From Collinsella sp. UBA6357 (GTDB taxonomy: Bacteria > Actinomycetota > Coriobacteriia > Coriobacteriales > Coriobacteriaceae): a stretch of 64,000 nt of DNA. The DNA is taken from the NCBI GenBank assembly GCA_002437815.1, contig DJRP01000032.1, positions 119,719 through 183,718 of the forward strand, given 5' to 3'. Shown piece after piece: positions 19,930 to 30,036 of the stretch. The translations under genes were made by a program, and so were the position numbers. Under the pieces are notes generated by a model that was not told the DNA's origin, did no database searches, and saw nothing but the letters and a program-made list of their open reading frames with translations. The stretch's first letter is position 1; the number at the start of each line of letters is the position of its first letter.

Positions 19930-19964
19930 GTCGTCTCCTTTCGGCTATCCCCTTTACGGCATCT

Positions 19965-20000
19965 ATGTTCGAACAGCATCGGCGCGTTCTGTTGCGCAAC
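19965..20000 (-). promoter_or_regulatory. Island promoter B: TTGCGCAA box plus weak -10 GAACAT
   Basis: GTTGCGCAAC at 19991-20000, flanked as TGTTGCGCAACA. The hexamer at the conserved spacing is GAACAT, the weakest of the set. It lies upstream of the WG-repeat gene. Confidence 0.55.
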
Positions 20001-20017
20001 ATTGACGCGCAAAGACA

Positions 20018-20051
20018 ATAAAAATCCCCAGGGAGCAAAACTCCCCGGGGA
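20018..20051 (-). terminator. Terminator of the first DUF6273-type gene
   Basis: On the minus strand TCCCCGGGGAG pairs with CTCCCTGGGGA around TTTTG, followed by TTTTTATTG. It lies 36 bases past the stop at 20087. Confidence 0.85.
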
Positions 20052-20086
20052 CACCTCGACCCAACTATATGGAAATAGGTCGATGA

Positions 20087-21894
20087 CTATAGGCAGAAGC
20101 CCGGATAAATATCGTAGACGTTACTCGAAGTGCTTGTCCCCGCGTACTCAATACCCGTAAAGATCGAGAATCGGCCAGACTGAGTTACATCACAGCTGCG
20201 CGTCCAAGCCTTACTAGCGACCTTGTACCAGATTTGGTATTTGCTACCCTCCGCCTCGTAAACGCCAAGCTCATCGGAATGGCTCGAACCAAGCGACTTC
20301 TCAATGCCATCATTGCCAAAAAGTTCTTCCAAGGACGGCAGCCAGAGAGAGTCGTCCGTCGACGTCACCGAAGCAGGGTCGGTGGTAACGCCGACATTAT
20401 TCGTAAGCTTTGCAACCTTGACAATGCTCTTCTTGAGATCTTTGGGCATGCTGGCAAGCACCTTTTTATTCAAGGTCTTGCGGATGTCGCTGTCCTTCCA
20501 GCCACCGGTGTTGGATCCGTCCTCGTTGACAGATTCGGTAAGAACCGGCGCGCCACATACCATAAATGTGATGCCAGCCTTGCCCTTGCCGTCAGCACGG
20601 TCATCATGGTTGAAGCCAACGATATATGCCTTGACCTCGGTACCGGTAGAAAGCTTCACGGTCTTGTAGCACGCATCGCCCAACCTGCCGTCCTCAGCCA
20701 CCAGGTGATACTTCTTGGCGATACCTGTCGCCGAATCATCATCCTTTGCCGCAGCGATCTCATCGGCGATGGTCTTAAGATCCTTCCAGCTGTAGCTATC
20801 GACATTGTCCTGAATCGTAACGCCGTTGGACTCTGCAGCCGAATCCTCAACCGATGCACCCGTCAGACAAAACATAGGCATGACGGCAATATTATTAAAA
20901 GAGCCATCATCGTTTGCCCAAGTAGTGCTGTTATCACATGCGTATGCGCTAGCGCGCGAATATGCAGAGCCACCCATTCCAGCCAAGTAATTCAACTCGT
21001 CATCAGGGCTTGACGGATCATAGTAAATGCTTCTAAATCCAGACCCCTTCGATGTGTATGGACCGTAACTGCCCTGAAGCGTTAAGCCCCCCTGACCGTT
21101 CTCGACGGAACCAAGGCCATACGGGCATTCAACGTCAGTATCGCTGGCATGCCCTGTCGAATTGGCCCAACTTAAACCGAGATACTTGTAATAGTCGTAC
21201 TGCGTACCCTCGGCGTTGAGAGACTTTGCCATCCAATCCGAATCGCGGTTGATACCGGTCATGTCCTCGGCATCGCCCAAGCATTCGGTAGCCGAAGGAG
21301 CCCACACCTTGACATCCTCAGAGGTCGCCTCGCTGGTCTTGGCCCCATCGAGATAGACCGTCTTCTTAGTGACGGTAGCCAAACGGTCTTTAATTGAACT
21401 GGGGAAAACATCAAAGGTGTCGAGAGAAGAGGCATAAAGCGGACTACCCGCGTACAGACCGTCGGTAAATTGCCATGTAAGTCCTGCTTTGCCAGATCCG
21501 TCGGCCAAATCATCGTGATACAGGCCGACGATCGTAACCGTGCTCTCGCAATCACGGAGCGCCACGCGCTTGGTCTGGCTGCCGTCGAGCTTGCCCTTCT
21601 TGTCACAGAGCTTGTACTTCTTGGCGATCTTGATAGCGACCTTGCGGCTGCCGGCCTGGGTCATGGCGTCGGAGATATTCGCAAGATCGGCCCACGAATA
21701 CTTATCGACCTTTTTCTGAACCTTGATGCCCTTGAGCGGGTCCTTCTTGGTCGATTTACTCGATTTCTTGGAGGCGGCGTATGCCGGCGTGGGCGCCGCA
21801 ATCATGGCAACGTTGCCCACGACGAGCGAGCTCACCGAGAGCGCTACGGCTCCAACCAGCAACCCCCCCTGAAACGTTTTCTCAAATCATGCAT
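20087..21894 (-). CDS. Secreted protein with two DUF6273-type domains; start out of frame at a poly-G tract
   Basis: About 600 residues. The body is open from 20087 to 21862. The only good start (ATG at 21894, AAAGGA seven bases upstream) lies before seven G residues that shift the frame and give a stop after 16 codons. With eight G the product would begin MHDLRKRFRGGLLVGAVALS, a textbook signal peptide with cleavage near AYA-ASKK. Two related domains follow, each opening with (Y)SW-x-DL-x-x-I(S/A)D and containing HDDxADGxGKAG, and the protein ends PGFCL. Paralogue of 23232-25119 and of the outside part of the kinase at 51268. As sequenced, canonical expression is off or needs a weak TTG at 21862. 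DUF6273 naming is from memory of the family. Confidence 0.8.
21863..21869 (-). repeat. Poly-G tract (7 G), probable phase-variation switch
   Basis: Seven G on the coding strand begin 25 nt into the gene counted from the ATG at 21894. Seven puts the body out of frame; eight would restore it. Confidence 0.7.
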
Positions 21895-21930
21895 GGCAGA
21901 ATCCTTTCTCTAATCCACCGGACGGCTTTC

Positions 21931-21966
21931 ACCTTAATCGGGGTTTAGAAGATTCTGTTGCGCAAC
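21931..21966 (-). promoter_or_regulatory. Island promoter C: TTGCGCAA box plus -10 TAAGGT
   Basis: GTTGCGCAAC at 21957-21966; TAAGGT begins 22 nt past the core. The downstream leader is nearly identical to that of promoter D, including the AAAGGATTCTGCC before the ATG. Confidence 0.7.
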
Positions 21967-21968
21967 AT

Positions 21969-21996
21969 TGGGCCCCGAGAACAAACTCGGGGCCCA
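21969..21996 (-). terminator. GC-rich hairpin after the 391-residue membrane protein gene
   Basis: TGGGCCCCGAG and CTCGGGGCCCA are perfect 11-bp arms around a 6-nt loop. It lies 24 bases past the stop at 22020 and directly upstream of promoter C. There is no U tract, so termination strength is uncertain. Confidence 0.55.
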
Positions 21997-22019
21997 TGGT
22001 CACCATGTGCAACGTCTTG

Positions 22020-23195
22020 CTATTCGGATTTCCTGGTATAGCTAAAGCCCGTGTCGTTAAACGAGCTCTGCCCACCGGTAAAACTATCGGGAACTCCGAT
22101 GACGCCCGCTTGGAGTTTGTGCAGGTTTTTGACGCTACTACCATGTCGGTACTCGACTATAGCAATGTACTGCCGGTACTTTTCCGTCGCCTGCTCCTGG
22201 TAGTCGCTCTTAAACAGTCTCAAGCTGCCTTCTTGCTCGGGGTTAAACACCAGTTTGAAGTGGACCTTTGCGCCTAAGCCGTTCGCGCCATAGCCACCCT
22301 CATCGCTAAAATCAAAACCATAGAAACCATTACCATAGTCCTGCATCTCAAGATCGCCGCAGGTTGCGCTGACGGTACCACCGAGGTCTTGCACGACATC
22401 TCCAGCCGAACCGGGAATGGTGTAGTCGCCATGCCATTCGCAGACCACTTCCCCCGGCGTATTCGAATACATTCGAAGCCAGCTATCGGACCCGTCGTTG
22501 GCATAATACGTTCCTACGAAATCACCCCATTCGGTGTCGCCGCCGCCGGTCTTGTCCTCCTTAAAGTTCCACTTGGTACCGTCAAACGTATATGTCAGCG
22601 TGTGCTCGAGACCGGACTTCACGACCCAGCTCGCATTAGAGTTGTCTACATAGCTGACCGAGCACGTCCAGGCGCCCCCATCGTCTGAGAGATAAGAGTT
22701 ATCGGAATCAACTTCTTCGATCCCATGCTCCTCGTCCATGGAGATACCGTCATTCGGTGTCGTCTTGGTCTTGGTGGGCTCGAATGAAGCGTTCAATACG
22801 TTCCTGCTGCCATCGACATCGGCTGAAAACTTTAGTTTTACCTCTGTGGAGAAGCTATCGTTGGAAACGTCAGCGGTCGCTTTACCCGTCACCTTACCGT
22901 CAGTTTCATTGATCTTTGAGACCTCGAGCGAATCAACGGAATACTTCGAAGGCTTGACATAGTCGTTCTGGGCAAACAGTTCAGTCTGGCCGTTATATTC
23001 CTTCTCGACTGCCTTGAGTACCTGGTCGTGGACTGCGTTCTCAAAGTCGTTCTGCTGCTGTTGCTGAACCAGGTAGACGCCGAGAGCGGCAACCACAACA
23101 ACAACGACCGCAGCAATCGCAACCTTGGCCTTCTTGCCAAGCTTCTTTTCTGACTGCTCCGCAGCAGTCTCGTCGCTGTTCACATCGGAATCCAT
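22020..23195 (-). CDS. Single-pass membrane protein with exterior beta-rich domain
   Basis: A 391-residue protein with a short acidic cytoplasmic N-terminus, one membrane helix at about residues 25-43 (VAIAAVVVVVVAALGVYLV) followed by QQQQQ, and about 340 residues predicted outside. The exterior part has a module like that in the zinc-ribbon protein 17054-18589 (KATADVSNDSFSTEVKLKF, YTFDGTKWNFK) and ends in another beta-rich section (DFVGTYYANDGSDSW). No enzymatic motif was seen. It lies 36 bp downstream of the DUF6273-type gene 23232-25119 and is probably cotranscribed. The start has GGGAG. Confidence 0.8.
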   Translation of the reverse strand: MDSDVNSDETAAEQSEKKLGKKAKVAIAAVVVVVVAALGVYLVQQQQQNDFENAVHDQVLKAVEKEYNGQTELFAQNDYVKPSKYSVDSLEVSKINETDGKVTGKATADVSNDSFSTEVKLKFSADVDGSRNVLNASFEPTKTKTTPNDGISMDEEHGIEEVDSDNSYLSDDGGAWTCSVSYVDNSNASWVVKSGLEHTLTYTFDGTKWNFKEDKTGGGDTEWGDFVGTYYANDGSDSWLRMYSNTPGEVVCEWHGDYTIPGSAGDVVQDLGGTVSATCGDLEMQDYGNGFYGFDFSDEGGYGANGLGAKVHFKLVFNPEQEGSLRLFKSDYQEQATEKYRQYIAIVEYRHGSSVKNLHKLQAGVIGVPDSFTGGQSSFNDTGFSYTRKSE

Positions 23196-23231
23196 GGTGG
23201 GTTCTCCCCTCTTTTCGTGATAGCGAGATCT

Positions 23232-25119
23232 CTACAAGCAGAAACCCGGAAGGACGGCATAGGCCTTGCTGGCGTCTACGCCGGCGTCGACAACCTCTTC
23301 GGAACCGAGACCGTAACCGTGATACGTGAAGAATTTTCCCGATGAAGACGCATCGCTAGTGCGTGTCCAGGCAAGCGGAGCATTACTGTTGTTGGCATCC
23401 ATCATCCTGCCGAGCTGGTGACCGAAATACGTCGAGCCCTCCGCCTCATAAACAGCGACCTGATCGGGCTGCCACTTTCCAAGTCCCGTCTGGTCATCTT
23501 TGATGCGACCGTAACTATCGAGCTCATTCAAGGACGGGAGCCAGAGTGCATCTTCCGTCGTCGTCACCGAAGCGACATCGGTGGTCACGCCCGTGTTGTT
23601 CGTGAGCTTATTGACTTTCACGATACTCTTCTTGAGATCACTGGGCAGGTTATTGAGAACCTTCTTGTTCAACGTCTTGCGCAGATCGGAGTCCTTCCAG
23701 CCACCGGAGTTGGCACCGTCCTTGTTCATCGAAGCCTCGAGCAGAGGGGTGTCCTCGAACATAAGCGTGATACCCGCCTTGCCCTTACCGTCAGCGCGAT
23801 CGTCAACGTCGTAGTCGAGAATATATGCCTTGACGGTAGCACCGTTCTTGAGCTTGACCGTCTTATAGCTTGAGCTTGTCGGCACGCCGTACTCGTCACC
23901 AAGATGGTATTTGGCGGCAACTTCGTAGGGATCGGCGTCTTCCGGCACCGCCGCAATCTCGTCAGCAATCGCCTTGAGGTCCTTCCAGCTATAGTTGTCA
24001 ACGCTGTCCTGGATGGTAACGCCGTTGGATTCAGGCGAACCGGAATCGCTCTCGGCAGAAGAGGTGAGGCAGAACATCGGCATCACGGCGCACTCGTGAC
24101 CCTCTTGCACAGGCCAGGAGGAATTGTTGCTCGCGGCGTATGCCCTCGTCTCCGAATAAGCCGTGCCCGAAAAACCGGCCAAACAATCCAACTCGGCATC
24201 GGGCTTGGAGGGGTTGTAATACAAGCTTCGGAAACCCGTTTCGTTCTGTTTAGACGGCGTAGGAGCCTCGGAAAGGGAAATCTGTCCCTGCTGAACAGCA
24301 TCGCTATAAGAAGCGCTCTCGCCCGTAGAGAAGTACATCTTGTACTGGCAGGCAACTTCGCTATTGGAAGCATGACCGGTTGATGCGGTCCAGCTCAAGC
24401 CGGCATCCTTGTAGTAATCATACTGAGCGCCCTCGGCGTTGAGCGAGTTTGCCATCCACTCCGAATCGCGGTTGATGCTGCCCATCTCCGAGGCATCGCC
24501 CAGGCACTCGGTCGCAGAAGGTGCCCACAGCTTGACATCCTCAGAGGTCGCCTCGCTGGTCTTGGCGCCGTCGAGGTATACGGTCTTCTTGGTGACGGTG
24601 GCCAGGCAGTCTTTAAGTGAACTGGGAAGGATATCGAAATCGGTGACATGTGAGGCATAGAGTGGGTTGCCGCTATACAGACCATCGGCAAACTGCCAGG
24701 TAATGCCGGCCTTTCCCGATCCATCAGAAAGATCGTCATGATAGAAGCCCACGATCATAGCAGTGCCTTCGCCGTTCTGGAGCGATACCTGCTTGGTCTG
24801 GCTGCCGTCGAGCTTGCCCTTCTTGTCGCAGAGCTTGTACTTCTTGGCGATCTTGATAGCGGCCTTGCGGCTGCCGGCCTGGGTCATGGCATCGGAGATC
24901 TTCGCAAGCTCGCTCCAGCTATACTTGTTGACCGACCTCTTGACCTTGATGCCTTTAAGCGGATCATCCTCATCCTTCTTGGACGACTTCTTGGAGGCGG
25001 CATACGCCGGAGTGGGCGCAGCGATCATTGCCACGTTGCCCACGACGAGGCTGCTAATGGAGAGCGCTACAGCACCGACCAGCAACCCCCCCCCTGAAAC
25101 GTTGCCTAAAATCATTCAT
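23232..25119 (-). CDS. Secreted protein with two DUF6273-type domains; poly-G controlled start
   Basis: About 628 residues, closely related to 20087-21894. The well-placed ATG (25119, same AAAGGATTCTGCC leader) precedes nine G residues; this frame stops after about 21 codons. Eight G would give MNDFRQRFRGGLLVGAVALS, an ordinary signal peptide. With nine G a second ATG at 25115, four bases further in, is in frame and would give MILGNVSGGGLLVGAVALS, which lacks the usual positive N-terminus, so expression and export may be weak rather than zero. Two repeated domains (VNKYSWSELAKISDAM; VDNYSWKDLKAIADEI) and a terminal PGFCL are present. First gene of an operon with 22020-23195. Confidence 0.8.
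25086..25094 (-). repeat. Poly-G tract (9 G), probable phase-variation switch
   Basis: Nine G begin 25 nt into the gene counted from the ATG at 25119, at the same place as the 7-G tract of the paralogue. Eight would restore the frame from this ATG. Confidence 0.7.
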
Positions 25120-25155
25120 GGCAGAATCCTTTCTCTAATCCTCCGGGCAGCTTTC

Positions 25156-25191
25156 ACCTTAATCGGGATTTAATAAATTCTGTTGCGCAAC
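25156..25191 (-). promoter_or_regulatory. Island promoter D: TTGCGCAA box plus -10 TAAGGT
   Basis: GTTGCGCAAC at 25182-25191; TAAGGT (25161-25156) begins 22 nt past the core. It drives the second DUF6273-type operon. Confidence 0.7.
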
Positions 25192-25275
25192 ATTGAACGG
25201 CGGCGCTTCGTCGGAACCGCGACATCCGCCCGCTAGTTCTGACCGCACCGCCGCCCATCTGCGCCGATAACCCAT

Positions 25276-25311
25276 GTTGCGCAACAGAATCACGCAACAG
25301 CGCGGTAGCGT
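25276..25311 (+). promoter_or_regulatory. Island promoter E: TTGCGCAA box plus -10 TAGCGT
   Basis: GTTGCGCAAC at 25276-25285; TAGCGT at 25306-25311, 22 nt past the core. It serves the 902-residue gene. It lies 94 bp from box D and is divergent to it. Confidence 0.65.
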
Positions 25312-25380
25312 TCAGGTCGATAAGACCCCCGTACCCCGCTTATGGGCCGGAGACCATCGTTGTTTACGAAAGAAGGACCG

Positions 25381-28089
25381 ATGGATAAACTCTTCAGCCA
25401 TCTCCTCGAGGAGACAGGCGGCCAAATCAGGCCGAAAAAGGTTATCAACCGTATCGTGTTCCCTGGACACCGCATCTGCCTGCAGGCAAAATCAACCCTC
25501 GAAACCCGATTCGGCGGTTTCTCACTCGACACATTGATCCCCGAAATCGCCGACCTAGGGGATCTTACCGATATCCAAAACGCCGTATCGTGCATCGCCA
25601 TCTGCGGAGCTATGGGCGCACAGCTCTCCAATGTGACCTGGGGCTACAACTCCCTCATATACGAATATGCCGGCGTGCCCATCCTTCGCGTGGCCAAGGA
25701 GCTCGCCGGCGTACTCGGAGTGCCTGTCTACTACGAGTACATTGAGCCCGATGGCTTCAAGGCGGGAGCCTGGTTCGCCGCCCCCGACGACAACGACTCC
25801 TCGGTTCCCCATGCATACGACGATAGTCGTTGGGTCTATTACCCCGAGGGCTGCTCCAGCCAGGACGAGACAGCCATACGCTGCGGCCTGGCCACCGCCA
25901 CGTTATCGGTGACCGACAACGGCAACGTCACTCAAGAAGAGGTGGCGTTCGAAGACACCGACAACCCCGTCATGCAGATGCTCGCAACGCAGGGCGCCGT
26001 CACCGCATATCTCAATCTGATCGATGATGAATACGCCTCATTCAAGGATGATGAGCAGCTCGCAGAGGACGACAGCATGCAAGACGAGGCGGACTGGGAA
26101 CCCCAAGATTCCGAGCCCCAGCCTGGGCAGACCTTCAACATTGCCCAAGCCATGGGGGCGGTCACATACCGCATCGTCTTTCCCAACCCCGAGTGCTGCG
26201 ACTTTATCATGCGAGATCTCGACGGCATGTACGGTGGGTTCTCGCTTCAGGAGATCTGCGGCTCGCCCGACAACACGTTCGACTCGCCCGACGAGGCCCT
26301 AAGCACGCTTACGGGTTATGGGATTCCCAGCGATGCAACCGATATCGAGTGGGGCGACAACTCCGTGCGCTATCGCGTGGAGCCCTCCGCGCCCAACGCC
26401 GTGGTTATCGAGAAGCTCGCCGATTTTTACGAAATTCCGCTGTATATCGAATACTTCGACGAGCTCAAGCGAGCGACCGGTGCGATGATCGCGATTCCTG
26501 GCTCCAACCACCCGACGCTCCTCGTCCCCCAGAGGATCGGAAGCAAAGACGATATGTACTTCGACGCCGGCAGCGAGTCGGAAGGCTATGTCGCCCTCCG
26601 TTGCGGGTACTGCCAGGCGGTCTCGGATGACGGCAACTCGCGCATCTCCTTTGTCGATGACCTGTCACGTCCGGAGATGGCCCAGATGGCCAGCGCTGCA
26701 TCGGTTGGAGGATTCTATGGCATCCTCCAACAATTGGGCATCGAGAAGATCGTGCCGGAAGGCTATGACGGAGATTGGTTCCCCGAACCCGAACAGCAGC
26801 CCGCGCCGACGACGGGCACGTCCAAGATGCCAACGGACAGCACCGAGCACGATTCGAAAGCAAAGCCCGCATCGAGCACCTCGGGCAACGGCAAATCCGC
26901 CATCAAGCTGTGGATGAACCCGATCGCCGAGAAGCACGCTTGGCACTCCTTTGACGCCTATGGCATAAAGGACGGAAGGCGCGAGGACGGGGTCATGTTC
27001 CTGCTCGAACCGATATATCGCGACAACACTCAAATCCGCGATCCGTTTGGTCATATGGGTGAGGGCGTGCCGTTGCCACCGTTCGCAAGCCACGAAGCGC
27101 ATAAGCAGGTCTGGGAATCGGCCCAAAACGCACAAGCAGACAAGATTCCCCTCATCGCGGCCCTGCTCGACGGCGACCTTCTGGTTCCCGAGGAGCTCAA
27201 TGCGCTGCACCGCGACATCGAGCTCAAGGCCCAAGGCGTGAGCTCCATCGCCACAGGAAGGGGCACGGCACTTGAACATCGATGCGACTCGGTCTGCTAT
27301 CTCATCACCGAACTCAGGAACCGCGGTGCCGACGACAGCCGTCGTTTTATGATGTGGATGGCCGACACCGACCACGCCGTGCGCGTCAGGTTCTTTGGCG
27401 AACCGCCGGCAATCGGCGAGCCGTTCTCATGCCGCATGAGCGTGGTGGAACAGGACGTAGTAACGTTCTGGGAGCCAGTCGAGGGTAAGAAGGGATTCAC
27501 ACGCTACAAACGGATTCCCGAGGGCGGACGCGTGGATGTGTCCGGCGCTAAGAGCGACTCCTCGGCCATGACGACACTGCGCAAAGCCAATGCCATGTTC
27601 CTCAAGGCATGCGGCCTCAAGCAATCCTCACCATCCAAGGTTCGCATGACAACGGAACAGGCACAGAGGTTCACCGAGCTGCGTGAGCAGCTTGATCGCA
27701 AGACAAGTTACGCCCTTACGGTGCTCTTCTCGCGCTGCGTGCTCAGCCGCCCCGAGGCCGATCGTCTGCTTGACCTTGCAAAGCGCGCCGCCGATGCACA
27801 CGCGCGCGGCGCAACAATCGATGTCACCGACACGGAAGTTGTGGAGCATCGTGCGATCTACCTTGTGGTTCGCGTTTCCGCGGCAGACGGAGCTTGCAAG
27901 CTCTACAACCCGAACACCGACGAGTATCAGATTTATGCCTTCCAGCCTCAGCTGATAGATAACTTCCACACCGACCTGCCTACACCCGGCAGCATGATCA
28001 ACATCGCCACGAGCCTTGTCGAAGAGGACGTCATCGCAGCCTGGGTTGGCTACCGCTCCGGTAACGCTCAGCGCACGGCACGCTATTAA
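25381..28089 (+). CDS. Large cytoplasmic protein of unknown function with duplicated N-terminal module
   Basis: 902 residues, no signal or membrane helix. The N-terminal half has two diverged copies of a module of about 190 residues. Both open with an (I/Y)RIVFP strand, contain GGFSL (FGGFSLDTL and YGGFSLQEI) and a WG(Y/D)NS(L/V) strand, and end near a Gly-Cys-Gly-type stretch. A charged linker around residue 480 leads to a separate C-terminal part of about 420 residues with no recognised motif. The ATG at 25381 is preferred (AAGAAGG upstream; 13 codons of open frame before it lack support). It is a single-gene unit ended by two hairpins. Confidence 0.75.
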   Translation: MDKLFSHLLEETGGQIRPKKVINRIVFPGHRICLQAKSTLETRFGGFSLDTLIPEIADLGDLTDIQNAVSCIAICGAMGAQLSNVTWGYNSLIYEYAGVPILRVAKELAGVLGVPVYYEYIEPDGFKAGAWFAAPDDNDSSVPHAYDDSRWVYYPEGCSSQDETAIRCGLATATLSVTDNGNVTQEEVAFEDTDNPVMQMLATQGAVTAYLNLIDDEYASFKDDEQLAEDDSMQDEADWEPQDSEPQPGQTFNIAQAMGAVTYRIVFPNPECCDFIMRDLDGMYGGFSLQEICGSPDNTFDSPDEALSTLTGYGIPSDATDIEWGDNSVRYRVEPSAPNAVVIEKLADFYEIPLYIEYFDELKRATGAMIAIPGSNHPTLLVPQRIGSKDDMYFDAGSESEGYVALRCGYCQAVSDDGNSRISFVDDLSRPEMAQMASAASVGGFYGILQQLGIEKIVPEGYDGDWFPEPEQQPAPTTGTSKMPTDSTEHDSKAKPASSTSGNGKSAIKLWMNPIAEKHAWHSFDAYGIKDGRREDGVMFLLEPIYRDNTQIRDPFGHMGEGVPLPPFASHEAHKQVWESAQNAQADKIPLIAALLDGDLLVPEELNALHRDIELKAQGVSSIATGRGTALEHRCDSVCYLITELRNRGADDSRRFMMWMADTDHAVRVRFFGEPPAIGEPFSCRMSVVEQDVVTFWEPVEGKKGFTRYKRIPEGGRVDVSGAKSDSSAMTTLRKANAMFLKACGLKQSSPSKVRMTTEQAQRFTELREQLDRKTSYALTVLFSRCVLSRPEADRLLDLAKRAADAHARGATIDVTDTEVVEHRAIYLVVRVSAADGACKLYNPNTDEYQIYAFQPQLIDNFHTDLPTPGSMINIATSLVEEDVIAAWVGYRSGNAQRTARY

Positions 28090-28105
28090 GCAAGACTGAA
28101 GTCAG

Positions 28106-28184
28106 CCGCCCCGTTTGTGACAAGCAGACGGGGCAGGAACAAAAAGCCAGGGTTCCGGTCACAACACCCGGATCCCTGGCTTTT
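28106..28184. terminator. Two hairpins between convergent genes
   Basis: GCCCCGTTTG...CAGACGGGGC (about 28108-28133) is followed by AAAAGCCAGGG...CCCTGGCTTTT (28142-28184), which has A/T runs on both sides. It serves as a bidirectional terminator. Confidence 0.85.
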
Positions 28185-28213
28185 AAAAGTTGAAGCGATG
28201 TATTATCCAACCA

Positions 28214-29014
<801 letters not shown>

Positions 29015-29048
29015 TGGTTCCTCCTCGATTGGCAATTCGTACGTCTCA

Positions 29049-29084
29049 AAGATAGCCCCGCCATTGCATCCAATGTTGCGCAAC
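29049..29084 (-). promoter_or_regulatory. Island promoter F, leftward: TTGCGCAA box plus -10 TATCTT
   Basis: GTTGCGCAAC at 29075-29084; on the minus strand TATCTT (29054-29049) begins 22 nt past the core. It serves the triple zinc-ribbon gene. Confidence 0.75.
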
Positions 29085-29110
29085 ATAGCCGACGATTCGG
29101 AACCCATACT
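29075..29110 (+). promoter_or_regulatory. Island promoter F, rightward: same box plus -10 CATACT
   Basis: From the same palindrome CATACT (29105-29110) begins 22 nt past the core on the plus strand, upstream of the gene at 29146. One box therefore fits two divergent promoters. Confidence 0.7.
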
Positions 29111-29145
29111 GTGCTCAGTCACAAACCCACAGAAAGGATGCAATC

Positions 29146-29874
29146 ATGTTTTGTCCCAAATGCGGAAATAAAATTCCCGACGGCGCCGCGTTTTGCCCCA
29201 AGTGCGGAGCCAAGTTTGCCGCCAAAACCGCCCCGGCAGCCGCGCCGGCCGCCAAAACCGTAAAACCATCCAAGCCCGCGCCGGCCGCCCGCACAGCTGA
29301 CCCCTCCGCTAAGTCAGCAAACCCTTCCGCCGCAAAGAGCCACACGGCTCCAAGCGGCGGCGCCACCGGCATGTCGTTCGATGCTGGCGCCATCGTCCCG
29401 TTGGTCGTAGGCGTTATCGCCATCATCTTGGCCTTTATGCCGTGGTTCTCGCCTTCAGCCAGTGATTTGCAGGCATCTCAGTACATCTCCGACGGCGCCA
29501 ACAACATCTCCAGCTTCTTTGGCGGCGACAGCACCGTCGGCGAGGCCTACCGCCTCAAGTCCACCTACACCATGCTGGAAATCGGCGACTACGGCAAGGC
29601 GCTCACGGCCTACGGGCAGAGTGACGGAGAGGTCTTTGGCATGCTGACCTATGTCTGGGCCGTGCCCGTCATCCTCTCTGTGATCGGGCTCATCATGACG
29701 GTCGTTCAAAAGAAGGTCGCTGTCGCACGCATCGGCTTTACCCTCCTTGCCATCGCGGCCGCCTTTGCCGCCATTGTTTCCATGCGGGTGTCAGGCCCCA
29801 TCTACCCCGCCCTGTGCTGCATCGCCTCCATCGCCACGGTTGTCACGGCCGGCGGCGCCAAAAAGGAGTCCTAG
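29146..29874 (+). CDS. Zinc-ribbon polytopic membrane protein
   Basis: 242 residues. An N-terminal zinc ribbon (CPKCGNKIPDGAAFCPKCG) and an Ala/Pro/Lys linker are followed by about four membrane helices (VPLVVGVIAIILAFMPWF; WAVPVILSVIGLIMTV; RIGFTLLAIAAAFAAIV; YPALCCIASIATVV) with a loop of about 55 residues after the first. The architecture (zinc ribbon plus integral membrane domain) is common in actinobacteria and of unknown role. The ATG at 29146 has AAAGGA. It ends in a strong terminator. Confidence 0.82.
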   Translation: MFCPKCGNKIPDGAAFCPKCGAKFAAKTAPAAAPAAKTVKPSKPAPAARTADPSAKSANPSAAKSHTAPSGGATGMSFDAGAIVPLVVGVIAIILAFMPWFSPSASDLQASQYISDGANNISSFFGGDSTVGEAYRLKSTYTMLEIGDYGKALTAYGQSDGEVFGMLTYVWAVPVILSVIGLIMTVVQKKVAVARIGFTLLAIAAAFAAIVSMRVSGPIYPALCCIASIATVVTAGGAKKES

Positions 29875-29902
29875 ATTCTAGAAAGGCATATCTTTTCTCG
29901 AT

Positions 29903-29945
29903 AAATCGCCCGCGGCGTCTGAGAACGCCTTGGGCGATTTTTATT
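29903..29945 (+). terminator. Terminator of the zinc-ribbon membrane protein gene
   Basis: AAATCGCCC...GGGCGATTTTTATT with an inner GGCGT/ACGCC stem, 29 bases past the stop. Confidence 0.9.
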
Positions 29946-29971
29946 GAGTCTCCATGGCAACCGTTCACGAT

Positions 29972-30007
29972 GTTGCGCAACGAAATCCGGCACACTCGCC
30001 CTAGCAT
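29972..30007 (+). promoter_or_regulatory. Island promoter G: TTGCGCAA box plus -10 TAGCAT
   Basis: GTTGCGCAAC at 29972-29981; TAGCAT at 30002-30007, 22 nt past the core. It serves the RyR/TIR operon. Confidence 0.75.
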
Positions 30008-30036
30008 GCGTTGAAGTAAGCAACTAGGAGGTTATC

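Noticed and set aside
20087..25119. Calling both DUF6273-type genes pseudogenes
   Set aside because: The bodies are fully open and conserved; only the length of a slippage-prone G tract at the start differs from the in-frame value of eight.
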